Assembly (NCBI GenBank): GCA_016927755.1
Contig: JAFGLZ010000111.1
Coordinates: forward strand, 62,001-126,000
From: Phycisphaerae bacterium
GTDB taxonomy: Bacteria > Planctomycetota > Phycisphaerae > UBA1845 > JAFGLZ01
Reading direction: 5' to 3'
Length of the DNA stretch: 64,000 nucleotides
Positions within the stretch are counted from its first letter, which is position 1. Every line of letters starts with the position of its first letter. The notes beneath the pieces were generated by a model. It did no database searches. It saw only the letters and a program-made list of their open reading frames with translations, and was not told the DNA's origin. The translations under genes were made by a program, and so were the position numbers. This document shows, piece after piece, positions 1-7,995 of this stretch.

Positions 1-254
1 CGTTTTGGTGGGACGCTCCGGGGAGGCTGGTTCGGATCCGTCGGAGCGTCACGGTAGCGCTTTCGAGCGGGAGCGAGATATCGAAGCAATGGGTTGAACA
101 GACGCACCCGGTCTCCACGGCCGAGGTAACGAGTTGGCTCCAGGAACATGGGTTTCTCATCGAGAATGTGTTTGGCAGCCGCGCGGGCGATCCGTACGAG
201 CCGACCTCACCGAGGGCGATCTTCTGGGCCAGACGGCAAGGAGAAGAGAAATGA
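1..254 (+). CDS. SAM-dependent methyltransferase, C-terminal fragment (5' end outside window)
   Basis: An open frame enters from the left edge (codons in phase with position 3) and ends at the TGA at 252-254. It encodes about 83 residues. The stretch STAEVTSWLQEHGFLIENVF followed by G..AGDPYEPTSPRAIFWARR matches the last beta-hairpin of class I methyltransferases, where a helix 'WL...GF.ie' precedes a strand ending in 'a.fwArr'. The SAM-binding half lies outside the window, so the substrate cannot be judged. The stop overlaps the start of the next gene in an ATGA arrangement, which implies translational coupling with the acetyltransferase. The fragment has no start codon inside the window, which is why it is easily missed. 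Confidence 0.72.
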   Translation, partial: FWWDAPGRLVRIRRSVTVALSSGSEISKQWVEQTHPVSTAEVTSWLQEHGFLIENVFGSRAGDPYEPTSPRAIFWARRQGEEK

Positions 255-1168
255 GCATTCGATTGCGGAGTGAAGTGGTCGGCGATGAAGATGCGATCGA
301 CGTCGTGAACTGCACCGCGTTCGAGCGGATGGAGGAGGCGAATCTCGTTCGCATGCTGAGGGCGCACTATCCGGGCTTCGACCGGCGGTACTCCGTGACG
401 GCATGGGAGGGGGACGACATCGTCGGGCATACGCTCCTGAGCCCGGTCACGATTCGCCTGATGGGCGAGAACGTGGCGGCGTTGATGGTGGGCCCGGTGG
501 CGGTCGCGCCGGGATATCAGCGGCGCGGCATCGGCGGGGGCCTACTCCGGTTCGGGCACGAGATGGGACAGCGCGACGGGTTCGCGCTGGCGTTCCTCTA
601 TGGCCACCCGGAGTACTACCCACGTCACGGCTACCGCGCCTGTTTCGGCCTCGGCAAGGTCACGATCGACAAGGACGGACTGCCCGAGCCGAAGCGGAAG
701 TTCACGCGGATGCCGGTGTGTCCTGCGGACCTACCGTGGCTCGTAGAGCGGTATGCGGCGGAGTGGGCGGACGTCGATTTCGCCACGCTGTGGGGCCCGT
801 CGCTGGGCGAGTGGACGATGCCGTGCCTCAACGCCGTGATGTGGTGGACCGAGGACGGATGCCGGGCCGCCTACACGGTCGACAAGCCCGGCAAGGAGAG
901 GTGCAGGATGCTTCTCGCGGACGATCCGGAGCTTGCGCGAGACGTCATCGCCACGATCCGGCCGGGCACGCTGTCGCACCATCCGTCGGGTTGGCTGGTC
1001 CGGCATGCACTTGACGTCGATTGGGCGGCCGCGGAGGCCGAACGCAGCGAGGCGGCGATGGCGTGTGAGCTCGAGAGCGGGGCGCTCGATGAGTGCTTGC
1101 GCGCGGTCGAATCCGGCGAGCGGCTGCCGGGCTTTGCGCTCGGATCGCTTCCGTTCCTGGCGATCTGA
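251..1168 (+). CDS. GNAT family N-acetyltransferase
   Basis: Predicted 305-residue acetyltransferase using acetyl-CoA. The ATG at 251 is chosen over an upstream one at 134 because a strong AAGGAGAAGAG ribosome site sits just before it and the GNAT fold begins at once (MSIRLRSEVVGDEDAI). The acetyl-CoA loop is visible around residues 90-100 as VAPGYQRRGIGGGLL, preceded by the strand VAALMVGPVAV, and is followed by YPRHGYR, typical of the YhbS/Eis-like branch (Acetyltransf_9). The C-terminal 170 residues form an additional domain of the kind seen in two-domain GNAT proteins. It overlaps the upstream methyltransferase stop by 4 bases and lies 21 bases before another methyltransferase. The substrate is unknown. 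Confidence 0.85.
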   Translation: MSIRLRSEVVGDEDAIDVVNCTAFERMEEANLVRMLRAHYPGFDRRYSVTAWEGDDIVGHTLLSPVTIRLMGENVAALMVGPVAVAPGYQRRGIGGGLLRFGHEMGQRDGFALAFLYGHPEYYPRHGYRACFGLGKVTIDKDGLPEPKRKFTRMPVCPADLPWLVERYAAEWADVDFATLWGPSLGEWTMPCLNAVMWWTEDGCRAAYTVDKPGKERCRMLLADDPELARDVIATIRPGTLSHHPSGWLVRHALDVDWAAAEAERSEAAMACELESGALDECLRAVESGERLPGFALGSLPFLAI

Positions 1169-1189
1169 AGGACAAGGAGAGCGTTACAC

Positions 1190-1969
1190 ATGACAACTTC
1201 GTTTGAATACGAGAAGTCCGCGAAGTACGCGGACCTCGAAACGATCTACGCGAACTGCAGCGGGCCGGGCGGCCTCAAGCTTGCCGAGCTCATCGCGTAC
1301 AAACTGGGCCTGCGGCCTGGAGCGCGTCTGCTCGACGTGGGAACCAATCATGGGTACCAGACGTGCTTCCTGGCCAGGGAATACGGCGTCTTCGTCGTTG
1401 GGATCGATCCGTACGTTGACCCAGATGACGAAGAGGGGTTGTACTCGGTTGAGCATCTGGCCCGCAACGCGCGGTCCTGGGGCGTCGAGGACCGCATTCT
1501 GCCGATCAGGATCGGCGTGCCGGATACCGGATTGGCGACGGATTGGTTCGACGCGGTCTACTCCACGACTGCCCTTGAGATGATCCGTGGATTCGACGGA
1601 GAGGATCGGTATCGGGAATGCCTCGCGGAGATCCACCGCGTGCTTCGTCCAGGCGGCCTCCTCGGATACGGCGACCCGATGCACCTCGAGGTGGACATCC
1701 CCCCCGACCTGCTGTCGCTCGTGACCCGGGGGGAACCGTCCTGGGCCGACTGCTTCGCGACGCTCGATCAGACGCTGGACGCGTTCCGGTCGGTCGGGTT
1801 CGAGATCGTCGAGGCCGACTACGCTCCCGACGCTCGTCTCTGGTGGGAGGAGTATGCCCGGTACGACGCGGACGGTCGTCCGGGTGACGATCCGGATAGC
1901 GAGGCGATTCGCGTTGATGCGGGTCGGTGGCTGAGCTTCGGATACGTGATCGCGCGGAAGGCGAGTTGA
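1190..1969 (+). CDS. Class I SAM-dependent methyltransferase
   Basis: 259-residue protein with a Rossmann methyltransferase fold. Motif I is LLDVGTNHGYQT at about residues 45-57, motif II the acidic end of VVGIDPYV near residue 70, and the post-motif strand WFDAVYSTTALEMI followed by EIHRVLRPGGLLGYGDP is the usual methyltransferase_11 pattern. The asparagine-histidine in the glycine loop (GTNHG rather than GCGxG) is slightly unusual. The start is preceded by AAGGACAAGGAGAGCG, a good ribosome site. It probably belongs to the same short transcription unit as the GNAT gene (21-base gap). The substrate is unknown. Confidence 0.8.
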   Translation: MTTSFEYEKSAKYADLETIYANCSGPGGLKLAELIAYKLGLRPGARLLDVGTNHGYQTCFLAREYGVFVVGIDPYVDPDDEEGLYSVEHLARNARSWGVEDRILPIRIGVPDTGLATDWFDAVYSTTALEMIRGFDGEDRYRECLAEIHRVLRPGGLLGYGDPMHLEVDIPPDLLSLVTRGEPSWADCFATLDQTLDAFRSVGFEIVEADYAPDARLWWEEYARYDADGRPGDDPDSEAIRVDAGRWLSFGYVIARKAS

Positions 1970-2037
1970 CCCGCGGGGGGGCATCTCAGGGGGGAACCCG
2001 GTTCGGTGATGATTTGGGGCGCGAGGGATCAGGGGTC

Positions 2038-2066
2038 TTGACACGACGCGTGTAGGCGGGTAGATT
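2038..2066 (+). promoter_or_regulatory. Sigma70-type promoter of the GntR regulator gene
   Basis: TTGACA at 2038-2043, a 17-base spacer and TAGATT at 2061-2066 give a near-consensus promoter about 50 bases before the GntR gene. The region is AT-rich against a GC-rich background. A palindrome overlaps the -10 box (separate entry), which suggests autoregulation of the cluster's regulator. Confidence 0.65.
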
Positions 2067-2106
2067 ATCGATAATCATCGATTACTAACTGTTCCTCTCG
2101 ATTATT
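2064..2106. promoter_or_regulatory. Candidate operator: ATTATCGATAAT palindrome and repeated half sites
   Basis: ATTATCGATAAT at 2064-2075 is a perfect 12-base palindrome overlapping the -10 box. Two further copies of the half site follow, CGATTACT at 2079-2086 and CGATTATT at 2099-2106, spaced 10 and 20 bases apart, that is on one DNA face. The arrangement suits cooperative binding of a dimeric GntR/FCD protein encoded immediately downstream. Binding by that protein is inferred. Confidence 0.5.
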
Positions 2107-2117
2107 GGTGGATTGTG

Positions 2118-2813
2118 ATGAAGGTGAGAATGAAGAGGACGGGCAGTTCTGCGGCCGCGACGGGGCGGGTCAATCGGCATCGCGTCCGCGATGCGCTGCG
2201 GGAGATGATCCTCTCCGGGAAGTATCCGCCGGGGTCGAGGCTCCCGCAAATGCAGTTGGCGAAAGAGTTTGGCGTCGCCCAGGGGGTCATTCGGGAGTCG
2301 TTTTTGGAGCTCAAGGCCTTCGGGCTGGTCGAGACGGTCGACAACCTGGGCGTGTTCGTGGCGAACCTGGACGCCGACAGGATCATTCAGGCGTACGAGA
2401 TTCGGGAGATGCTGGAGGGGCTGGCGGGGCGGCTGGCGTGCCGGCGGGCCAGCCGCGAGGACCTGGCGGGTCTGATGGCCGTGGCCGATCGGATCTGCGC
2501 CCTGGCCGAGGACGGCAAGCGTGAGGAGATGGGGGCGCTCGACCGCGACTTTCACCTTCGTCTGATCCAGATTTCGCGGAATGAGATGCTCGAGCAGCTC
2601 ACGGAGAGCTATCGCGTCTTGGGGAAGGTGCTGCGCGTGGATCGTGACGCCCAAACGGTGCGCGACGAGCACATGGGCGTCTTGAAGGCGATCGAGGAAG
2701 ACCGGCCTGATGACGCGGAGAGCTTGATGCGCCGGCACATCCGCGCCGCCAAGGAGATCATTGAGCGGCAGGTTACCGACGGCACGTTCGTGCCGAAGTG
2801 GGTGGGTGGTTGA
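2118..2813 (+). CDS. GntR family transcriptional regulator, FCD (FadR/UxuR) subfamily
   Basis: 231-residue regulator. The N-terminal winged helix-turn-helix spans about residues 12-82: RDALREMILSGKYPPGSRLP and AKEFGVAQGVIRESFLEL are the GntR hallmark, followed by the wing VETVDNLGVFV. The C-terminal all-helical FCD ligand domain spans about residues 90-225, with EIREMLEGLAGRLA at its start; metal/ligand histidines are plausible at DRDFHLRLI and DEHMGVL. FCD regulators of this type commonly sense uronates, aldonates or their 2-keto-3-deoxy derivatives, which fits the acid-sugar genes downstream. GTG at 2115 is an alternative start three bases upstream. Own promoter and palindromic operator precede it. 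Likely a repressor of the 3.0-17.9 kb cluster (inference). Confidence 0.88.
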   Translation: MKVRMKRTGSSAAATGRVNRHRVRDALREMILSGKYPPGSRLPQMQLAKEFGVAQGVIRESFLELKAFGLVETVDNLGVFVANLDADRIIQAYEIREMLEGLAGRLACRRASREDLAGLMAVADRICALAEDGKREEMGALDRDFHLRLIQISRNEMLEQLTESYRVLGKVLRVDRDAQTVRDEHMGVLKAIEEDRPDDAESLMRRHIRAAKEIIERQVTDGTFVPKWVGG

Positions 2814-2904
2814 GCGGCGCGCTGGGATGTTGGCTTGCGCGGGCGGAGTGAAGGGGCGGGTTGTCGAGGATGGTGGGGGCGGGTTCAGAGTCCGGATTCG
2901 AGTT

Positions 2905-3001
2905 CCCCATCCGCCACAGGCGGAAAGCGATGGGGCACCCGATCTCGGTCATGGGTCACGGGCAAGATGCCCGTGCCACGCGAGCGATGGGCATCCGCTA
3001 G
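2905..3001 (+). repeat. Interspersed hairpin repeat with MGHGQDARAT mini-ORF
   Basis: Two hairpins lie between the GntR gene and the first propeller gene. CCCCATCCGCC (2905-2915) pairs with GGCGG and GATGGGG (2919-2935). CACGGGCA (2957-2964), loop AGA, TGCCCGTG (2968-2975) forms a perfect 8-base stem. The second hairpin lies in a 16-codon open frame (2951-3001) reading MGHGQDARATRAMGIR. From memory, short frames with GQDARAT recur as repeats in planctomycete and verrucomicrobial genomes; I regard it as a repeat, not a gene. Confidence 0.6.
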
Positions 3002-3045
3002 GCCTTGGGACGAGAGGAAGCCTGGGGGAGCGAATCGAGGCGGTC

Positions 3046-4548
3046 ATGCGTGTGCGAGCCGGGTTTCTAGGCCGACTCTGGTCGGTGGTCGTGATGCTGT
3101 CGGTCTGCCGTCCGGCGGTCCTTCAGGCAGTCGAGAAAGCGTCGGGGCCTATCCGGATCGGCTCCGGCAAGCAGCTCTTCTTCGATCGCAAGTTCATCGA
3201 CACGTCGGAGAACGTCCGCATCGTCATGAACCCGCCCGTGAAGCGGGGGCCGGTGCTGGTGGCGGACAAGCCCTGGGAGGACTTTCGGCTGACGAGCTAC
3301 TTCACCGTCGTTCAGGACGGGCAGCTCTGTCGGATGTACTACTCCTGCTTCTCGAAAGACCAGTGGCACACGCCAGACTCGTGGGACAAGCACGCCTACC
3401 TCTGCTACGCCGTTTCGACCGACGGCATCCACTGGACGAAGCCCGACCTTGGCATCGTCGAGTTCGACGGGGCCAAGACCAACAACATCCTGATGCGCAG
3501 CGTGGTGGACGGGACGGTCTTCATCGACCCGAAGGCCCCGCCCGAGCGGCGCTACAAGCTGCTGCACACGGTCGGTCCACACAGAGGCGGTCTTCGGGTG
3601 TCGTATTCCGCGGACGGCGTCCACTTCACGACGCCGGCCGGGACGGTATCGCCCTGGAATCCCGACAGTCAGCAGAACGCTTTTTGGGACGGGCGGCTCC
3701 GCAAGTACGTTGCGTATCTCCGTGGCCGGCCTGACATGGGCTTCGAGGTGGCGAATCGTCTGGTCGCGAGGATCGAGATAGGCGACATCACCAAGCCGTG
3801 GCGGGCCAAGGCGCAGGCGGTGCTTCAGACGGACGAGCGCGACCCGGCGGACGTGGACTTCTACACCAACGCCTGCATTCGGTATCCGTGGGCCGACGAT
3901 GCTTACTTCATGTTCCCGGCGGCCTACCACCACTTTCCGCCGGAGATGGGCAACGACGGGTTGCTGGATACGTCCCTGGCCGTCAGCCGCGACGGCATCC
4001 GCTGGGATCGTCCGGACCGAGGCCCCTACGTTTCGATCGGGTTGAAGGACGAGTGGGATTCCCAGTTCGTCATGATGGGCGTCGGCATCGTCCGACAGGG
4101 CGATCTCCTCTGTCAGTACTACAACGGCGTCGACCTGAGTCACGGCGGGACGCGCCGCATGAAGGACGAGGACCGATGGAAATGGCGGCGGTGGAGCAAG
4201 ATGGGCCTCGTCGCACAGCGGCTGGACGGCTTCTGCTCGGCGGATGCCGCGTATGAGGGCGGATGGCTTGTGACGCCTCCGCTGATCTTCGCGGGCAAAC
4301 GCCTGGTCCTAAACGTCAGTACCTCATCGGCCGGTCACGCCATTGTCGGCATCCTGGACGCGGAGGGCAAGCCCGTTCCGGGCTTCTCTCCGGCCGACTG
4401 CGACCGCATCCTGACTAACGACGTGGCTCACGTCGTGACGTGGAAGGGCAAGTCCGACGTCTCGTCCTTGGCGGGCAGGCCCGTGCGACTGCGATTCGAG
4501 ATGCGATCGACGAAGCTCTATGCGTTCCAGTTCGAGGAGTACGACTAG
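3046..4548 (+). CDS. Secreted beta-propeller protein 1 (GH32/GH43-like fold)
   Basis: 500 residues. The ATG at 3046 starts a clear signal peptide (MRVRAGFLGRLWSVVVMLSV... cleaved near LQA); the longer frame upstream only translates the repeat. The mature part has propeller-blade repeats typical of five-bladed glycosidase-like proteins: AVSTDGIHWTKPDLGIVEF (about residues 118-137), LRVSYSADGVHFTTP, and LAVSRDGIRWDRPDRGPYVS. A beta-sandwich follows (about 415-500), ending DVSSLAGRPVRLRFEMRS then KLYAFQF, which is shared with the next three genes. The fold suggests hydrolysis or binding of a carbohydrate outside the cytoplasm. I cannot assign catalytic acids or a CAZy family. First of four tandem paralogues. 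Confidence 0.75.
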   Translation: MRVRAGFLGRLWSVVVMLSVCRPAVLQAVEKASGPIRIGSGKQLFFDRKFIDTSENVRIVMNPPVKRGPVLVADKPWEDFRLTSYFTVVQDGQLCRMYYSCFSKDQWHTPDSWDKHAYLCYAVSTDGIHWTKPDLGIVEFDGAKTNNILMRSVVDGTVFIDPKAPPERRYKLLHTVGPHRGGLRVSYSADGVHFTTPAGTVSPWNPDSQQNAFWDGRLRKYVAYLRGRPDMGFEVANRLVARIEIGDITKPWRAKAQAVLQTDERDPADVDFYTNACIRYPWADDAYFMFPAAYHHFPPEMGNDGLLDTSLAVSRDGIRWDRPDRGPYVSIGLKDEWDSQFVMMGVGIVRQGDLLCQYYNGVDLSHGGTRRMKDEDRWKWRRWSKMGLVAQRLDGFCSADAAYEGGWLVTPPLIFAGKRLVLNVSTSSAGHAIVGILDAEGKPVPGFSPADCDRILTNDVAHVVTWKGKSDVSSLAGRPVRLRFEMRSTKLYAFQFEEYD

Positions 4549-4582
4549 TGGTCGGTTGCGCATCAACTGACGGGCGCGCAGA

Positions 4583-4711
4583 GGGAGGGCGAGGCTCCTG
4601 CCGAGCCTTCTTAGTTGCGGTTCGCAACTGGTGGTGTGGAGGAACTGGCGAGTTCCTTGGGAGCCTCAGACAGACGAAACCGATTCGGCTCGGCGGGAGC
4701 CTCGCCCTCCC
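4583..4711. repeat. 129-base inverted-repeat element with internal hairpins
   Basis: GGGAGGGCGAGGCTCC... (4583-4607) and its complement (4687-4711) form a 25-base stem whose only mismatch would be a G-U pair in RNA. Inside lie two further hairpins: AGTTGCG/CGCAACT (4613-4619 and 4623-4629, loop GTT) and AGGAACT/AGTTCCT (4640-4646 and 4651-4657, loop GGCG). It fills the gap between propeller genes 1 and 2. It contains no coding signal and resembles a non-autonomous repeat or a structured transcript region. Confidence 0.65.
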
Positions 4712-4804
4712 CCCTGGCATCTGCTCAGTCCGTCAGGAGAGCCGTGATCGCTGACCGGGAAGCTGGGATTCGCGGAATCAACGATGCATGAAGGGAGCGA
4801 AGGG

Positions 4805-6322
4805 ATGGCGCGTAGTGGGCGAGGAATCAGTCGCAGGGCGCTGCTGAGGAACGCGGCGGCGGGCATCCCGGCCGCGATCCTGGCGTCGAGGGTGTCTGGC
4901 GTCGGGGCGGCGGAGGCGGGTTCGGGGCCCTTCAATCTGGGCTCGAGCCGGCACCTGTTCATCGACGATCTGCTGATCGCCGAGAAGAGGGACGTGTCGC
5001 TCACGATGAACCCGCCGCAGCGGAAGGAGCTTGTCGTCATCCCGGACCGGCCCTGGGAGCGAGGCGGCATCACGAGCTACTGCAACGTCTTCTGGGACCC
5101 GAACGTCAAGCAACATCGCCTGTACTACGTCCCGGTCGAGCTCGACTCCGATCCGATCTTCCGCCTGGCGATGGCCACGTCGACCGACGGCGTCCGCTGG
5201 GACAAGCCGGAACTCGGCGCCGTCGAGTGGAAGGGTAGCAAAGCCAACAACATCGTCATCGACGGTCAGCGCGAAGGCACCGTCATGATCGACCCGAACG
5301 GACCCGACGAGGCCCGCTACGTCTTTCTCTCCAGTGAGCCGAGGCTCAAGACGCGGCTCTTTACCTCGCCCGACGGCATCCACTGGAAGATGAACCCGAA
5401 GGTGATCTCCAATCACCACTCCGACAGCCAGATATCGAGCTTCTGGGACGATCGGATCAAGAAGTACGTGCACTACCCGCGCGTAGACCATCTCGGCCGG
5501 GCGATCGGTCGCGTCGAGACGTCTGCGATGGACGAGACCTGGCCGGCGGAGATCCCGTGCGTCTTGCACGCCGACGGGGGCGATCCGCCCGACACCGACT
5601 TCTATACGAACTCGGCGGAGAAGTATGCGCTTGCGGACAACGTGTATCTGGCGTTTCCGACACCGTATTACCACTACAACCCCGCGCAGCGGGCGTACCT
5701 GAACCAGCCGGCGCTGCGTCTGGGGGGCAAGACGAACGACGGGACGATTGACACGCAGCTCGCCGTCAGCCGGGACGGCAAGGCGTGGACACGCTACCGC
5801 CGGCCCTACGTGCCGCTCTACCGGCACGACGAGTTGGAGTTGAAGGTCAACATGGTCTTTCCCGGGCTGGTCCATCGGCCCACGCACATGGACCAGTACT
5901 TCGGCGGATATGCCTTCACGCACGGCGACACGAACGCACGGCGCAGGCTCGAGGGACGGCAGCTCGGCGGGATCTTCCGGCTCGAGCAGCGGATTGACGG
6001 GTTTGTTTCGGCCGACTTCGCCTACGGCGGCGGGGGGATGACGGTCGGGCCGCTGGTCTTTCGCGGCAAGCACCTGGCGCTGAACCTGAACACCTCTGCG
6101 GCGGGCGAGGGGCGCGTGGGGCTGCTGGACGAAGGCGGCAAGGCCATCGCCGGCTTCGGCGTGGAGGACTGTCGCTTCATCAACGGCGACTACCTTACCG
6201 AGCGGGTGATCTGGAAGGGCGGTTCGGACGTGTCCAAGCTCGCGGGCAGGCCGGTGCGGCTCCGGTTCGAGATGCGGGGCACGAAGCTCTACAGCTTCCG
6301 GTTCGTCGAGGAGGGCGCCTGA
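4805..6322 (+). CDS. Tat-exported beta-propeller protein 2 (GH32/GH43-like fold)
   Basis: 505 residues, starting at the ATG at 4805 (GGGAGCGAAGGG just upstream; an ATG at 4784 is an alternative). The N-terminus RGISRRALLRNAAAGI is a twin-arginine signal, unlike its Sec-exported neighbours, so this paralogue is probably exported folded. The mature protein begins GSSRHLFIDDLLIAEKRDV. Blade motifs STDGVRWDKPELGAVEW, TSPDGIHWKMNPKV and LAVSRDGKAWTRYRRPYVP parallel gene 1. The final beta-sandwich ends VSKLAGRPVRLRFEMRGT and KLYSFRF. Similar length and order to gene 1, but with an extra segment around the loop YLNQPALRLGGKTNDG. Function is inferred from fold only. Confidence 0.75.
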   Translation: MARSGRGISRRALLRNAAAGIPAAILASRVSGVGAAEAGSGPFNLGSSRHLFIDDLLIAEKRDVSLTMNPPQRKELVVIPDRPWERGGITSYCNVFWDPNVKQHRLYYVPVELDSDPIFRLAMATSTDGVRWDKPELGAVEWKGSKANNIVIDGQREGTVMIDPNGPDEARYVFLSSEPRLKTRLFTSPDGIHWKMNPKVISNHHSDSQISSFWDDRIKKYVHYPRVDHLGRAIGRVETSAMDETWPAEIPCVLHADGGDPPDTDFYTNSAEKYALADNVYLAFPTPYYHYNPAQRAYLNQPALRLGGKTNDGTIDTQLAVSRDGKAWTRYRRPYVPLYRHDELELKVNMVFPGLVHRPTHMDQYFGGYAFTHGDTNARRRLEGRQLGGIFRLEQRIDGFVSADFAYGGGGMTVGPLVFRGKHLALNLNTSAAGEGRVGLLDEGGKAIAGFGVEDCRFINGDYLTERVIWKGGSDVSKLAGRPVRLRFEMRGTKLYSFRFVEEGA

Positions 6323-6325
6323 TCC

Positions 6326-7954
6326 ATGGCGAGGGCAGGGAGGATCGCGATGACGACGCATCGAGGTCGAGGGCGTATCGGGGGAGTCATGACATTGTCA
6401 GGCTGGCCCATCTCTTCGGAGGTGGGGTGCGCGAATCCTCGTTCGAATTCGTGTTCCCCACGGCTGAAGCCATGGGCCACCCTCCGGGACTTCCAAGGAA
6501 GCGCGCGGCGTGCTCGTTTCCTCGGAGGAGTCGGCGGGGTCATCGTGTCGGTTGTGGCATGCTTGTGTTGCTCCACGGCGGTGCTCTCGGCGCCGATCGA
6601 CGTCGGCACGGACCCCCAGCTCTTGCTGGACGATTACGTCGTCGATCGCGTGCAAGGCCTGACGCGGACGGTGCATCCGCCGGCGCGGATGGAGCAGCCG
6701 ATCCTCGATAGCGAGCACTTCGGCACGTTCCAGCCTTATCTCAGCGTGTTGTACGATGCGGGAAGAAAGCGTTTTCGCCTCTGGTACAACCACGGGGCCG
6801 CGCTCGGCTATACCGAATCGTCCGACGGGATTCGTTGGGATCCGCCCCGCGAACTGAATCTCCCGTGCACCTATTCCTGCAGCCTCGTCGGCGACGGTGA
6901 CGGCGGGCCGGACCCCAAGCGCCGGTACAAGATCGCATATTGGCACCGCGGCGGCGGTAATCGTCCGCACGGTATGTGCGTGGCTTTCTCGCCGGACGGG
7001 CTGAGCTGGACGCCTCACGAGAACAACCCGCTGCTCGTGACGTATCCGCCCGATCTGACCAAGGTCAAGGCGCACGAGGTCGGCGACATCATCGACGCGT
7101 TTCACGATCCGTTCCGCAAGCGGTACGTGGTCGTCGCAAAGCTGCTCTCCGTCACGACGGACCGGTTTGGGCCCGACCCGATCCCGCCCGGCTCGTACCG
7201 CCGTCTGGTCGGCATCACTGACAGCACAGACTTCGCGCACTGGACCAAACCAAGGCGGATCTTCGTGCCCGACGGGAAGGACGAGGGGCGGCTCGAGTTC
7301 TACGGCATGGGCGGCATCCACCGACGCGGATCGATCTGGATCGGGTTCGTTCGGATTCTGCGCGACGACTTGCCCTGCGATCCGGGCGGGCCGGTACAAG
7401 GAATCGGCTACACGGTGCTTGGGACCAGCCGCGACGGGCAGACCTGGCGTCGCGATCGCGAGCCGTTCATGGACCGCAATCACAAGCCCGGCACGTGGGA
7501 TCACGCGATGACGTGGGTGGGCACGGTGCTTCCCGTCGGCGACGAGCTCTTCATCTACTACGGCGGATACGCTCGCGGACACAAGGTCGAGCGGTACAAG
7601 GAGCGTCAGATCGGCCTGGCCAGGATGAAGCGGGACCGATACGTGTCTCTGACGGCCGGGGACGAATCGGGCTTGCTCGTGACACGACCAATCGTCTTCA
7701 AGGGCGGCGTGCTGACGGTGAACGCCGACGTGGCCAAGGGCGGGTCGGTGAAGGTGGCGATTACCGATGAGCAGGGGCGCGAACTCACTGGATATGCCGA
7801 GTCGGACTGCGCAACCATCGCCGGCGATCATCTGTCGGCAAAGGTGGCTTGGCGGGGCAAGTCTGCCATTACGGCTCTTGCCGGCAAGCCAGTTCGGCTG
7901 CGTTTCGGGTTGCGTAGCGCGAAGCTGTATGCCTTCCAGTTTGTCTCGAAGTAG
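6326..7954 (+). CDS. Secreted beta-propeller protein 3 (GH32/GH43-like fold)
   Basis: Open from the ATG at 6326 (542 residues; GGAGG at 6310). The first 60 codons run through an interspersed repeat, so the true start may be ATG 6389 or GTG 6545 just before the hydrophobic segment VVACLCCSTAVLSA, a probable signal peptide. The mature part starts DVGTDPQLLLDDYVVDRVQ. Blade motifs include ESSDGIRWDPPRELNLP, AFSPDGLSWTPHENNPLL and TSRDGQTWRRDREPFMD; the C-terminal sandwich ends ITALAGKPVRLRFGLRSA and KLYAFQF. It is the most diverged of the four in its central region. It starts 3 bases after gene 2. Likely extracytoplasmic carbohydrate binding or hydrolysis. Confidence 0.72.
   Translation: MARAGRIAMTTHRGRGRIGGVMTLSGWPISSEVGCANPRSNSCSPRLKPWATLRDFQGSARRARFLGGVGGVIVSVVACLCCSTAVLSAPIDVGTDPQLLLDDYVVDRVQGLTRTVHPPARMEQPILDSEHFGTFQPYLSVLYDAGRKRFRLWYNHGAALGYTESSDGIRWDPPRELNLPCTYSCSLVGDGDGGPDPKRRYKIAYWHRGGGNRPHGMCVAFSPDGLSWTPHENNPLLVTYPPDLTKVKAHEVGDIIDAFHDPFRKRYVVVAKLLSVTTDRFGPDPIPPGSYRRLVGITDSTDFAHWTKPRRIFVPDGKDEGRLEFYGMGGIHRRGSIWIGFVRILRDDLPCDPGGPVQGIGYTVLGTSRDGQTWRRDREPFMDRNHKPGTWDHAMTWVGTVLPVGDELFIYYGGYARGHKVERYKERQIGLARMKRDRYVSLTAGDESGLLVTRPIVFKGGVLTVNADVAKGGSVKVAITDEQGRELTGYAESDCATIAGDHLSAKVAWRGKSAITALAGKPVRLRFGLRSAKLYAFQFVSK
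6445..6482 (+). repeat. GAATTCGTGT-CCCCAC hairpin repeat, copy 1
   Basis: A 38-base sequence almost identical to 9772-9809. It contains CCCACGGC, loop TGAA, then GCCATGGG (6457-6476). It lies inside the 5' end of the propeller 3 frame, where it encodes SCSPRLKPWAT. Compared with copy 2 an inner pair is swapped (G-C here, C-G there), so pairing is preserved. Confidence 0.65.
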
Positions 7955-7995
7955 CGGTGAATCGTGCCACATGTTCAACCAAGAGGGATTGCATC

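Noticed and set aside
4778-6361. 527-codon minus-strand frame opposite propeller 2
   Set aside because: Complement of a clearly coding gene; the sense protein has signal peptide and family motifs, the antisense has none.
6398-7978. 526-codon minus-strand frame opposite propeller 3
   Set aside because: Same mirror effect; no motif, no ribosome site.
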